Both the position numbers and the translations under genes were made by a program. Shown here piece after piece: positions 1 to 5,735 of a stretch of 5,735 nt of DNA. The DNA is taken from assembly GCA_019236485.1 (NCBI GenBank), contig JAFAIY010000269.1:1-5735 (forward strand). The letters are read 5' to 3'. Positions within the stretch are counted from its first letter, which is position 1. Each line of letters starts with the position of its first letter. Source of the DNA: Comamonas sp. Its GTDB lineage: Bacteria > Pseudomonadota > Gammaproteobacteria > Burkholderiales > Burkholderiaceae_C. The notes under the pieces are model-generated. The model made no database searches. It worked only from the letters and a program-made list of their open reading frames with translations, and had not been told where the DNA came from.

Positions 1-3000
1 ATCGTGGAGAGCGAGGTCACCAAGAAGATCGAGGAAAGCGTGAATTCGGTGGCCGGCATCAATGCCCTGACCTCGCGCAGCTACGAAGGCACGAGCGTGG
101 TCGTCATCGAGTTCCAGCTGAACATCGATGGACGCCGCGCCGCCGACGATGTGCGCGAGAAGGTGGCCGCCGTGCGCCCCACGCTGCGCGACGAGGTCAA
201 GGAGCCGCGCGTCATACGCTTCGACCCCGCGAGCACCGCCATCTGGTCGCTGGCCGTGCTGCCCGACCCTCAGGCCCTGCGTGGCGAGACCCTGCCCCAG
301 GGCCGGAGCGTGACGCCGCCCGATGCGATCGCGCTGACGAGCTGGGCCGACCAGGTGCTCAAGAAGCGGCTAGAGAACGTGCGCGGCGTGGGCGCCGTCA
401 ATCTGGTGGGCGCGACCAAGCGCGAAATCAATATCTATCTGGACCCCGAGGCGCTGGAGGCCTATTCCATCACGCCCGAGCAGGTGGCCCAGGCCGTGCG
501 CGCCGAGAATCAGGACCTGCCCGTGGGCTCCATACGCTCCAAGGCGCAGGAGCGCGTGGTGCAGATCGATGCGCGCATCCAGCGCCCCGCGGAGTTTGCC
601 AACATCATCGTCGCCCAGCGCAATGGCGCGCCCATACGCGTGCGCCAGCTGGCCCGCGTGCAGGATGATGCCCAGGAGCTGCAGACCCTGGCGCTCTTCA
701 ACGGCGGGCGCACGCTGCTGATGGCGGTGCAGAAGGCCCAGGACGAAAACACCATCGAGGTGGTCGACGGCCTGAGCGCCGCGATCCAGGCCATGGCGCC
801 CGAGCTGCCGCCCGGCGTGCGCCTGCAGGCCATTGCCGACAACTCGCGTGCCATCCGCGTGGGCGTGGACAACGTGCGCCAGACCCTGATCGAAGGCGCG
901 CTGCTGACCGTGCTCATCGTGTTCCTGTTCCTCAACTCCTGGCGCTCCACGGTGATCACGGGGCTGACGCTGCCGATCGCGCTGATAGGCACGTTTCTGT
1001 TCATGTACTGGTTCGGCTTTTCCATCAACATGGTCACGCTGATGGCGCTGTCGCTGTGCGTGGGCCTGCTGATAGACGACGCCATCGTGGTGCGCGAGAA
1101 CATCGTGCGCCATGTGCAGATGGGCAAGGGAGCGTTCCAGGCCTCGCTGGACGGCACCCAGGAGATCGGCCTGGCCGTGCTGGCCACCACGCTGTCCATC
1201 GTGGCCGTGTTCCTGCCCATAGGCTTCATGGGCGGCATCATCGGCAAGTTCTTCCACGAGTTCGGCATCACCATCGTCGCGGCCGTGCTGATCTCCATGT
1301 TCGTGAGCTTCACGCTGGACCCCATGCTCTCCAGCGTCTGGCACGACCCCGCCATCCATGCCCATGGCGAGCATGGCCGCCAAAGCCTGTACGACAGAAC
1401 CCTGGGCCGGCTCACGGCCTGGGTGGAGCGCCGCAGCGACAGGCTCGCGCAGACCTACCAGTCCATGCTGCGCTGGTCGCTGCGGCACAAGCTGCTGACT
1501 CTGGGTCTGGCGCTGCTGATCTTCGTGGCCAGCGTGGCGCTGGTGCCTCTGCTGGGCACGGAGTTCGTGCCCAAGGCGGACTTCTCCGAGACCACGGTCA
1601 ACTTCAACACGCCCGAAGGCTCGTCCATAGAAGCCACCGAGGCCAAGGCCAGACAGGTCAACGCCGTCATCGTCGGCATGGCCGAGGTGCGCTACACCCT
1701 GACCACCATCAACACCGGCAATGCCAACGGCAAGAACTACGCCAGCATCTATGTGCGCCTGGTGGACCGCAGCCAGCGCTCCCGCAGCGTGGATGCGCTA
1801 TCGGCCGAGCTGCGCACCCGGCTGCGCGCGATCGCCGGCATACAGATCACCCATGTGGGCCTGCGCGAACCCGTGGGCGGGCAAAAGCAGGTGGAGTTCT
1901 CGCTGATGGGCCCGGATCTCGACGAGCTGGCCCGCCTGAGCCGCCTGGTGCAGGAGCGCATACGCGGCATTCCCGGGCTCGTGGATCTGGACTCCAGCCT
2001 CAAGCCCAACAAGCCCATGGTCAATATCGAGGTGCACCGCGACGCGGCCGCCGATCTGGGTCTGTCCGTAGGCGGCATGGCCAGCGCGCTGCGTACCTGG
2101 GTCGCGGGCCAGACCGTGGGCAACTGGCGTGCCAGCGACGACCAGACCTATGACGTGAACGTGCGCCTGGCCCCCGAGGCGCGCAGCACGCCTCAGAACC
2201 TGGAGCGGCTGCCGTTCGCGCTCCCTGCGGCCGACGGCGGCACGCGCATCGTGCGCCTCAACCAGGTGGCCAGCGTGGTCGACACCACGGGGCCCAGCCA
2301 GATCAACCGCCGCAACCTCAACCGCGAGGTGGCCATCAACGCCAATGTCTATCTGCGCAGCGCGGGCGAGGTCACGGCCGACATCAAGCAGGCCCTGGCC
2401 CAGGTGCCGCTGCCTCCGGGCTACAGCTACCAGTTCAGCGGTGCGGCCAAGAACATGGCCGAGTCCTTCGGCTATGCGATTTCCGCGCTGGCCCTGGCCA
2501 TCATCTTCATCTACATGATTCTGGCCAGCCAGTTCAAGAGCTTTCTGCAGCCGCTGGCGCTCATGACCTCGCTGCCGCTGACCCTGATCGGCGTGGTGCT
2601 GGCCCTGCTGATGTTCGGCTCGGCCCTGTCCATGTTCTCCATCATCGGCGTGGTCATGCTCATGGGGCTGGTGACCAAGAACGCGATCTTGCTGGTGGAC
2701 TTTGCGATCCGCGCGCGCGCCCCCCACCGCGACGAGGCCACGGGCCAGACCCTGGACGGCCTGCCGCGCGACGAGGCACTGCTGCTGGCGGCCCGGGTGC
2801 GGCTGCGCCCGATTCTGATGACCACCCTGGCCATGATCTTCGGCATGGTGCCGCTGGCCTTTGTGGTGACCGAGGGCTCGGAGCAGCGCGCCCCCATGGG
2901 CCAGGCCGTGATCGGCGGGGTCATCACCTCCTCGCTGCTGACCCTGGTGGTGGTGCCCGTGGCCTACTGCTATCTGGACGATTTCGCCAACTGGCTGCGC

Positions 3001-3084
3001 CGCAAATGGTTTGGCGCCGCCGCAAAAAATGCCGAACCGCCGCACGATGCCTCCGAGGCTCGTAGAATCGATGGTTTGTCCTGA
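1..3084 (+). CDS. RND (HAE1/AcrB-type) multidrug efflux permease, 5'-truncated by window edge
   Basis: Inner-membrane proton-driven exporter that would pass substrates to a periplasmic adaptor and an outer-membrane channel. The frame is open from base 1, so the GTG at 4 is an internal Val codon; by comparison with AcrB-type proteins about 55-60 N-terminal residues including TM1 are missing. Numbering from that GTG, residues ~1-290 are the first porter/docking region (begins VESEVTKKIEE). TM2-TM6 lie at ~295-440, TM7 at ~495-515, the second porter region at ~520-815 and TM8-TM12 at ~820-990. The proton-relay residues are present: the aspartate pair D358-D359 in TM4 (GLLIDDAIVV, bases 1075-1080) and K892 in TM10 (GLVTKNAILLVDFA, bases 2677-2679). 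The DD/K set supports HAE1 drug pumps over heavy-metal CusA pumps. The TM11-12 stretch GSEQRAPMG...GGVITSSLLTL resembles the MdtB/MdtC side of the family (from memory). Substrate unknown. No frameshift seen. The TM6-TM7 loop is histidine-rich. Confidence 0.95.
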   Translation: MVESEVTKKIEESVNSVAGINALTSRSYEGTSVVVIEFQLNIDGRRAADDVREKVAAVRPTLRDEVKEPRVIRFDPASTAIWSLAVLPDPQALRGETLPQGRSVTPPDAIALTSWADQVLKKRLENVRGVGAVNLVGATKREINIYLDPEALEAYSITPEQVAQAVRAENQDLPVGSIRSKAQERVVQIDARIQRPAEFANIIVAQRNGAPIRVRQLARVQDDAQELQTLALFNGGRTLLMAVQKAQDENTIEVVDGLSAAIQAMAPELPPGVRLQAIADNSRAIRVGVDNVRQTLIEGALLTVLIVFLFLNSWRSTVITGLTLPIALIGTFLFMYWFGFSINMVTLMALSLCVGLLIDDAIVVRENIVRHVQMGKGAFQASLDGTQEIGLAVLATTLSIVAVFLPIGFMGGIIGKFFHEFGITIVAAVLISMFVSFTLDPMLSSVWHDPAIHAHGEHGRQSLYDRTLGRLTAWVERRSDRLAQTYQSMLRWSLRHKLLTLGLALLIFVASVALVPLLGTEFVPKADFSETTVNFNTPEGSSIEATEAKARQVNAVIVGMAEVRYTLTTINTGNANGKNYASIYVRLVDRSQRSRSVDALSAELRTRLRAIAGIQITHVGLREPVGGQKQVEFSLMGPDLDELARLSRLVQERIRGIPGLVDLDSSLKPNKPMVNIEVHRDAAADLGLSVGGMASALRTWVAGQTVGNWRASDDQTYDVNVRLAPEARSTPQNLERLPFALPAADGGTRIVRLNQVASVVDTTGPSQINRRNLNREVAINANVYLRSAGEVTADIKQALAQVPLPPGYSYQFSGAAKNMAESFGYAISALALAIIFIYMILASQFKSFLQPLALMTSLPLTLIGVVLALLMFGSALSMFSIIGVVMLMGLVTKNAILLVDFAIRARAPHRDEATGQTLDGLPRDEALLLAARVRLRPILMTTLAMIFGMVPLAFVVTEGSEQRAPMGQAVIGGVITSSLLTLVVVPVAYCYLDDFANWLRRKWFGAAAKNAEPPHDASEARRIDGLS
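3063..3068 (+). promoter_or_regulatory. Candidate -10 box for the PIMT-like gene
   Basis: TAGAAT matches the sigma-70 -10 consensus TATAAT at five of six bases. It lies inside the last codons of the RND gene, 40 bases before the ATG at 3109, and would give a leader of roughly 30-35 bases. No convincing TTGACA-like -35 element is found at 15-18 bases upstream (the region reads GCCGCACGA), so the call is weak. If real, the downstream genes could be transcribed without the pump gene. Confidence 0.28.
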
Positions 3085-3098
3085 TAAGTCTTTCCCCC

Positions 3099-3102
3099 GG
3101 AG
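3099..3102 (+). promoter_or_regulatory. Ribosome binding site of the PIMT-like gene
   Basis: GGAG (within CGGAGA) ends six bases before the ATG at 3109. This is normal spacing and favours 3109 over the second in-frame ATG at 3121, which would sit 18 bases away. Confidence 0.75.
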
Positions 3103-3108
3103 ATACCC

Positions 3109-3819
3109 ATGGCCTTGCCAATGAACGCCCAAGTGGACCCGCGCGATGTGCACGCGCAAGCTCGTTTCAACATGATCGAACAGCAGGTCCGCCCCTGGAA
3201 CGTGCTGGACGAGAATGTGCTGGAGCTGCTGGGCCAGATCCGCCGCGAAGACTTTGTGCCGCCCGAATACCTGAACCTGGCCTATATGGACATGGAAGTG
3301 CCGCTCAAGGGCACGCCCGAAGAAGCCGCCCGCCACGGCTGGCACATGCTCGCGCCCAAGATCGAGGCCCGTACCCTGCAAGACCTCCAGCTCAAGTCCA
3401 CGGACCGCGTGCTGGAGATCGGCTCCGGCTCGGGCTTCATGGCGGCTCTGCTGGCCGCCCAGGCCAAGGAAGTCGTCACGCTGGAAATCGACCCCGAACT
3501 GGCCGAGATGGCGCGTGAGAACCTGCTCGGCGCCGGCATCAAGAACGTGGAAGTCAAGCTGGCCAACGGCGCCACGGCTTCTCTGGCCCAGGGCACTTTC
3601 GACGTGATCGTGCTCAGCGGCTCCGTGGCCGAGATCCCCGAGGCGCTCTATGCCCAGCTCAACGACGGCGGCCGCATTGCCGCCATCGTGGGCAAGCTGC
3701 CCGTGATGCGCTTCACCCTGGTGACCAAGAAGGGCAACCACTTCGACGTCAAGCAGCCCTGGGACACCGCCGCGTCGCGCCTGACGGGCTTTGAAGAGCC
3801 TTCGCGCTTCTCGTTCTAA
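3109..3819 (+). CDS. PIMT-family (protein-L-isoaspartate O-methyltransferase-like) SAM-dependent methyltransferase
   Basis: Cytoplasmic protein of 236 residues, slightly longer than typical bacterial Pcm (~210-225). The fold signature is clear. Residues ~17-55 (ARFNMIEQQVRPW then RREDFVPPEY) match the N-terminal PIMT helix and the 'PREKFV' region. VLEIGSGSGFMAALLA (101-116) is SAM motif I, VVTLEIDPELAEMAREN (122-138) is motif II with acidic E126, and FDVIVLSGSVAEIP (164-177) plus QLNDGGRIAAIVG (183-195) are the later motifs. Canonical PIMT repairs isoaspartyl residues in aged proteins. Here, however, the substrate motif GQTISQPYMVA is replaced by AARHGWHMLAP (73-83), the HGDG motif by LANGA (151-155), and the 'FVPL' tail by an Arg/Phe-rich end. 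Automatic annotation will probably call this pcm, but repair activity is doubtful. It starts 24 bases after the RND stop with a good ribosome site, so co-transcription is possible. No in-frame ATA codons were seen, unlike the neighbours. Confidence 0.9.
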   Translation: MALPMNAQVDPRDVHAQARFNMIEQQVRPWNVLDENVLELLGQIRREDFVPPEYLNLAYMDMEVPLKGTPEEAARHGWHMLAPKIEARTLQDLQLKSTDRVLEIGSGSGFMAALLAAQAKEVVTLEIDPELAEMARENLLGAGIKNVEVKLANGATASLAQGTFDVIVLSGSVAEIPEALYAQLNDGGRIAAIVGKLPVMRFTLVTKKGNHFDVKQPWDTAASRLTGFEEPSRFSF

Positions 3820-3827
3820 GACCCCCG

Positions 3828-3860
3828 CCCTGCCCGACGCCAGTTCGGTCAGGGAGTTTT
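3828..3860 (+). terminator. Terminator-like hairpin between the PIMT-like and rhodanese genes
   Basis: CCCTG (3828-3832) pairs with CAGGG (3850-3854). After one C/T mismatch, CCGA (3834-3837) pairs with TCGG (3845-3848), leaving a 7-base loop. This gives nine base pairs with one mismatch, followed by AGTTTTATCT. The T-run is short and interrupted, so termination would be partial at best. The hairpin starts nine bases after the PIMT-like stop codon. The left arm also belongs to a competing stem, CCGCCCTG (3825-3832) with CAGGGCGG (3867-3874), so the two structures cannot coexist. Confidence 0.4.
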
Positions 3861-3869
3861 ATCTGCCAG

Positions 3870-3887
3870 GGCGGTCGCCGCCAGGAG
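3870..3887 (+). promoter_or_regulatory. Rhodanese ribosome binding site with adjacent small hairpin
   Basis: AGGAG (3883-3887) ends five bases before the ATG at 3893 and fixes that start. It rules out the in-frame ATG at 3791, which lies inside the PIMT-like gene. Immediately upstream, GGCGG (3870-3874) and CCGCC (3878-3882) can pair around a TCG loop. That hairpin abuts the Shine-Dalgarno sequence without covering it. The ribosome site is clear; any regulatory role of the hairpin is inference. Confidence 0.65.
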
Positions 3888-3892
3888 TTTCT

Positions 3893-4237
3893 ATGTTGTC
3901 CCAGGTTTTGCCCGCACAGTTCAAGCAATGGCTGGCTTCCCATGCCGCCCATGGCGTCACGCCCGTGGTGCTGGACGTACGCGAGCCCTGGGAGATCGCC
4001 CAGGCCAGCGTGAAGGCCGAAGGCTTCGAGCTGCGCTGCATTCCCATGCACGAGATTCCGGCCCGGCTCGAGGAGCTGGACCCCGACCACCCGGTCGCCT
4101 GCCTGTGCCACCACGGCGCGCGCAGCATGAGCGTGGCGGCCTTTCTCGTCAACCGCGGCTTCGAGGATGTGAGCAACATCACGGGCGGCATAGACGCCTG
4201 GTCGCTGAGCGCCGACCCCAGCGTGCCCCGTTACTAG
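3893..4237 (+). CDS. Single-domain rhodanese-like sulfurtransferase
   Basis: A 114-residue protein consisting of one rhodanese domain, similar in size to GlpE. It has no signal peptide and is presumably cytoplasmic. Such proteins carry sulfane sulfur as a cysteine persulfide and pass it to acceptors such as cyanide, thioredoxin or sulfur-relay proteins; the physiological partner here is unknown. VVLDVREPWEI (25-35) is the first rhodanese signature. The six-residue active-site loop is CHHGAR (72-77), followed by S78, with catalytic Cys72 encoded at 4106-4108. GGIDAW (98-103) is the C-terminal signature. An extra Cys70 sits two residues before the catalytic one, giving CLC, and Cys49 is the only other cysteine. 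The start at 3893 is chosen because AGGAG lies just upstream and the domain begins right after it. The gene follows the PIMT-like gene by 73 bases and precedes tolC by 119. Confidence 0.92.
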   Translation: MLSQVLPAQFKQWLASHAAHGVTPVVLDVREPWEIAQASVKAEGFELRCIPMHEIPARLEELDPDHPVACLCHHGARSMSVAAFLVNRGFEDVSNITGGIDAWSLSADPSVPRY

Positions 4238-4247
4238 ACCCACGCCG

Positions 4248-4320
4248 CTTTGGCCCAGGCAAGGCGCCTGGCTTGCGGACCGCCTGTTGTGCGCCCTGGT
4301 CGGCCAAAGTCCTGCCAGGG
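4248..4320 (+). promoter_or_regulatory. Inverted repeats in the leader upstream of tolC
   Basis: The 119-base gap 4238-4356 has no gene and no clear sigma-70 promoter. It contains CTTTGGCC (4248-4255) with GGCCAAAG (4302-4309), an eight-base perfect inverted repeat spanning 62 bases. Nested inside is a hairpin CCAGGC (4255-4260) with GCCTGG (4266-4271), sharing only base 4255 with the outer stem. A third pair, CCCTGG (4294-4299) with CCAGGG (4315-4320) followed by TTT, crosses the outer stem, so the two would be alternatives or a pseudoknot. In G+C-rich DNA stems of this length can arise by chance, so a function is not established. Confidence 0.3.
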
Positions 4321-4356
4321 TTTCCATCCGACCGAGACTGCCCAGAACCAACGTCT

Positions 4357-5735
4357 ATGACCAAGCTGCCCCGGCCCCTGCAAGCCCGTCCCGCCAATAC
4401 GCTTTGCGCTGTTTCACTGGGAGCCCTGCTGGGCTGGCTGGGCGGCCCGGCCCAGGCCCAGACACTTTCGGAGCTGGTGGCCCAGGCCCGCGGCTATGAC
4501 GCCTCCTGGCAGGCACAGCAGGCCGATGCGCGTGCGGCCGCCAGCCGCGCCGACCAGGCCCTGGGCGGACTGCTGCCCAGCGTGGGCCTGCAGGCCGGCG
4601 CCAACCGCACCCATGTGGACATCCATACCGGAATGCCGATTCCGGGCCTGCCCGGCAGCTCCAACAACACCCAGCAGAACCTGCAGCTCAGCGCCCAGCA
4701 GCCTCTGTACCGGCCCGCCAACAAGCTGGCCTACGAGCAGGGCCAGCGCGGTGCGGACGCGGCCCAGGCCCAGCTCGACGGCGCGGCCCAGAACCTGATC
4801 GTGCGCGTGGCCCAGGCCTATTTCGACGTGCTGGCCGCCCAGGATTCGCTGAACGTGGTCCAGGCCCAGCAACAAGCCATCAGCCAGCAGCTGGAATTCG
4901 CCCGGCGCAACTTCGAGGTCGGCACGGCCACGATCACCGATTCACGCGAGGCCCAGTCACGCTTCGACCTCGCCACGGCCCAGGAAATCGCGGCCCAGAA
5001 CGATTTGCAGGTCAAGCGCGTGGCGCTGGATCAGCTGGTGGGCCGCGTCGGCACCCAGCCTGCGCGCCTGGCCACGCCCGTGACCCTGCCCAAGATACAG
5101 CCCGACAACGCCCAGAGCTGGGTGGATACCGCCCTCGCCAACCAGCCCCAGATCCGCCAGGCCCAGCTGGCCCTGGATATCGCCAAGCTAGAGACGCAGA
5201 AGGCCGAGACCGGCCACAAGCCCACGGTCGATCTGCAGGCCGGCTATGTGGTCAACCGCTACCCCAACGGCTCCATCACCCCCGCCATACCGCTGAGCTA
5301 CCGCACCAATGCGGCGCAGATCGGGGTGGTGATGAATATGCCGCTGTTTGCAGGCTTCTCGGTGCAGAACCGCATCAAGGAGACCGTGGCCCTGGAAGAG
5401 AAGGCCGGCGCCCAGCTCGACGATGCGCGCCGCAGCGTGGAACAGGCCACGCGCACGGCTTTTCTCGGCGTGCAGTCGGGCCAGGCCCAGGTCAAGGCCC
5501 TGGAGGCCGCCCAGGCCTCCAGCCAGAGCGCACTCGACGCCAACAAGACGGGCTATGAGGTTGGCGTGCGCATCAATATCGATGTGCTCAACGCCCAGAG
5601 CCAGCTCTACCAGACCGAACGCGATCTGGCCAATGCGCGCTACCAGGTGCTGCTGGGCCAGCTCAAGCTGCGCCAGGCGGCCGGCGTGCTCGGCGATGAC
5701 GATCTGCGCAGCCTGGACGCCTTGACCATAGCGCC
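4357..5735 (+). CDS. tolC: TolC-family outer-membrane efflux/secretion channel, 3'-truncated by window edge
   Basis: Outer-membrane and periplasmic trimeric channel that is the exit duct for RND pumps and type I secretion. The frame is open from ATG 4357 to the window end (459 codons plus two bases) with no stop. A Sec signal peptide is clear: Lys/Arg-containing N-terminus, hydrophobic core ~16-28, likely cleavage after AQA (32-34). No lipobox cysteine follows, so it is TolC-like rather than an OprM/NodT lipoprotein. The internal duplication typical of TolC is visible. QPLYR (115-119) and NFEVGTATITD (185-195) in the first half correspond to MPLFAG (328-333) and YEVGVRINIDVLN (400-412) in the second. 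The second motif continues into a TolC-like ELANARY-type helix (RDLANARYQ). By comparison with E. coli TolC (493-residue precursor) only a short C-terminal tail is missing. No good Shine-Dalgarno precedes the ATG; the signal peptide supports this start. The protein is rich in Ala and Gln, as expected for long coiled-coil helices. Confidence 0.93.
   Translation, partial: MTKLPRPLQARPANTLCAVSLGALLGWLGGPAQAQTLSELVAQARGYDASWQAQQADARAAASRADQALGGLLPSVGLQAGANRTHVDIHTGMPIPGLPGSSNNTQQNLQLSAQQPLYRPANKLAYEQGQRGADAAQAQLDGAAQNLIVRVAQAYFDVLAAQDSLNVVQAQQQAISQQLEFARRNFEVGTATITDSREAQSRFDLATAQEIAAQNDLQVKRVALDQLVGRVGTQPARLATPVTLPKIQPDNAQSWVDTALANQPQIRQAQLALDIAKLETQKAETGHKPTVDLQAGYVVNRYPNGSITPAIPLSYRTNAAQIGVVMNMPLFAGFSVQNRIKETVALEEKAGAQLDDARRSVEQATRTAFLGVQSGQAQVKALEAAQASSQSALDANKTGYEVGVRINIDVLNAQSQLYQTERDLANARYQVLLGQLKLRQAAGVLGDDDLRSLDALTIA

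Noticed and set aside
370..1488. Minus-strand open frame of 372 codons inside the RND gene
   Set aside because: Low-complexity His/Gln/Gly-rich shadow of a clearly conserved transporter on the + strand.
1056..2153. Second + strand open frame of 365 codons inside the RND gene
   Set aside because: Arg/Gly/Pro/His-rich out-of-frame reading of the transporter. There is no plausible domain, and the main frame is continuous, so it is not evidence of a frameshift.
3085..3108. Possible terminator after the RND gene
   Set aside because: The 24-base gap contains no inverted repeat, so nothing supports termination between the pump and the PIMT-like gene.
1798..3741. Long open frame of 647 codons on the minus strand, antisense to the RND and PIMT-like genes
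   Set aside because: Composition is dominated by His, Gln, Gly and Arg, as expected from the reverse complement of Ala/Leu/Val-rich high-G+C genes. It spans two well-supported + strand genes and shows no recognisable domain.
3791..3892. 34-residue N-terminal extension of the rhodanese from the ATG at 3791
   Set aside because: It overlaps the end of the PIMT-like gene, lacks a ribosome site, runs through the spacer structures, and is not part of a rhodanese domain. The ATG at 3893 has AGGAG at ideal spacing.
4287..4499. Small + strand open frame of 70 codons across the tolC start
   Set aside because: It overlaps the TolC signal peptide in another frame, has no ribosome site, and has Pro/Arg/Gly-rich composition typical of a shadow.
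4449..5520. Recurring GCCCAG/CAGGCC hexamers throughout tolC, resembling a dispersed repeat
   Set aside because: They are in-frame Ala-Gln codons (GCC CAG) scattered irregularly in coiled-coil helices, not a repeat array with constant spacing.

Overview
The window is high-G+C bacterial DNA, roughly two thirds G+C by eye. All genes lie on the + strand, tightly packed with short spacers. Codon use and the gene order (RND pump, PIMT-like methyltransferase, rhodanese, TolC) suggest a beta-proteobacterium of the order Burkholderiales, most likely family Comamonadaceae (Comamonas/Delftia/Acidovorax type). This placement comes from remembered family patterns, not from a database search.

Layout. Positions 1-3084 hold almost all of an AcrB-type (HAE1) RND drug/proton antiporter. 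Its first ~55-60 codons, with the first membrane helix, lie before the window. After 24 bases comes a 236-residue methyltransferase of the protein-L-isoaspartate O-methyltransferase superfamily (3109-3819). It keeps the SAM-binding core but lacks the substrate motifs of true PIMT. A 73-base spacer holds a terminator-like hairpin and a competing stem. Next is a 114-residue single-domain rhodanese (3893-4237). A 119-base spacer with several inverted repeats leads into a TolC-family outer-membrane channel (4357 to the window end). That gene is open at its 3' end and probably lacks only a short tail.

How the genes fit together. The RND permease (inner membrane) and the TolC channel (outer membrane) are two of the three parts of a tripartite efflux pump. 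The periplasmic adaptor is not in the window and would be expected upstream. The two small cytoplasmic enzymes between them have no obvious role in transport. Their position may reflect a conserved PIMT-like/rhodanese/tolC block that happens to follow the pump gene, or a functional link not evident from sequence.

I see no mobile elements, tRNA or rRNA genes, CRISPR arrays, or signs of recent transfer. This is largely an ordinary chromosomal region. The points most worth a second look are the non-canonical PIMT-like protein, the structured spacers, and one changed residue at the TolC periplasmic tip.
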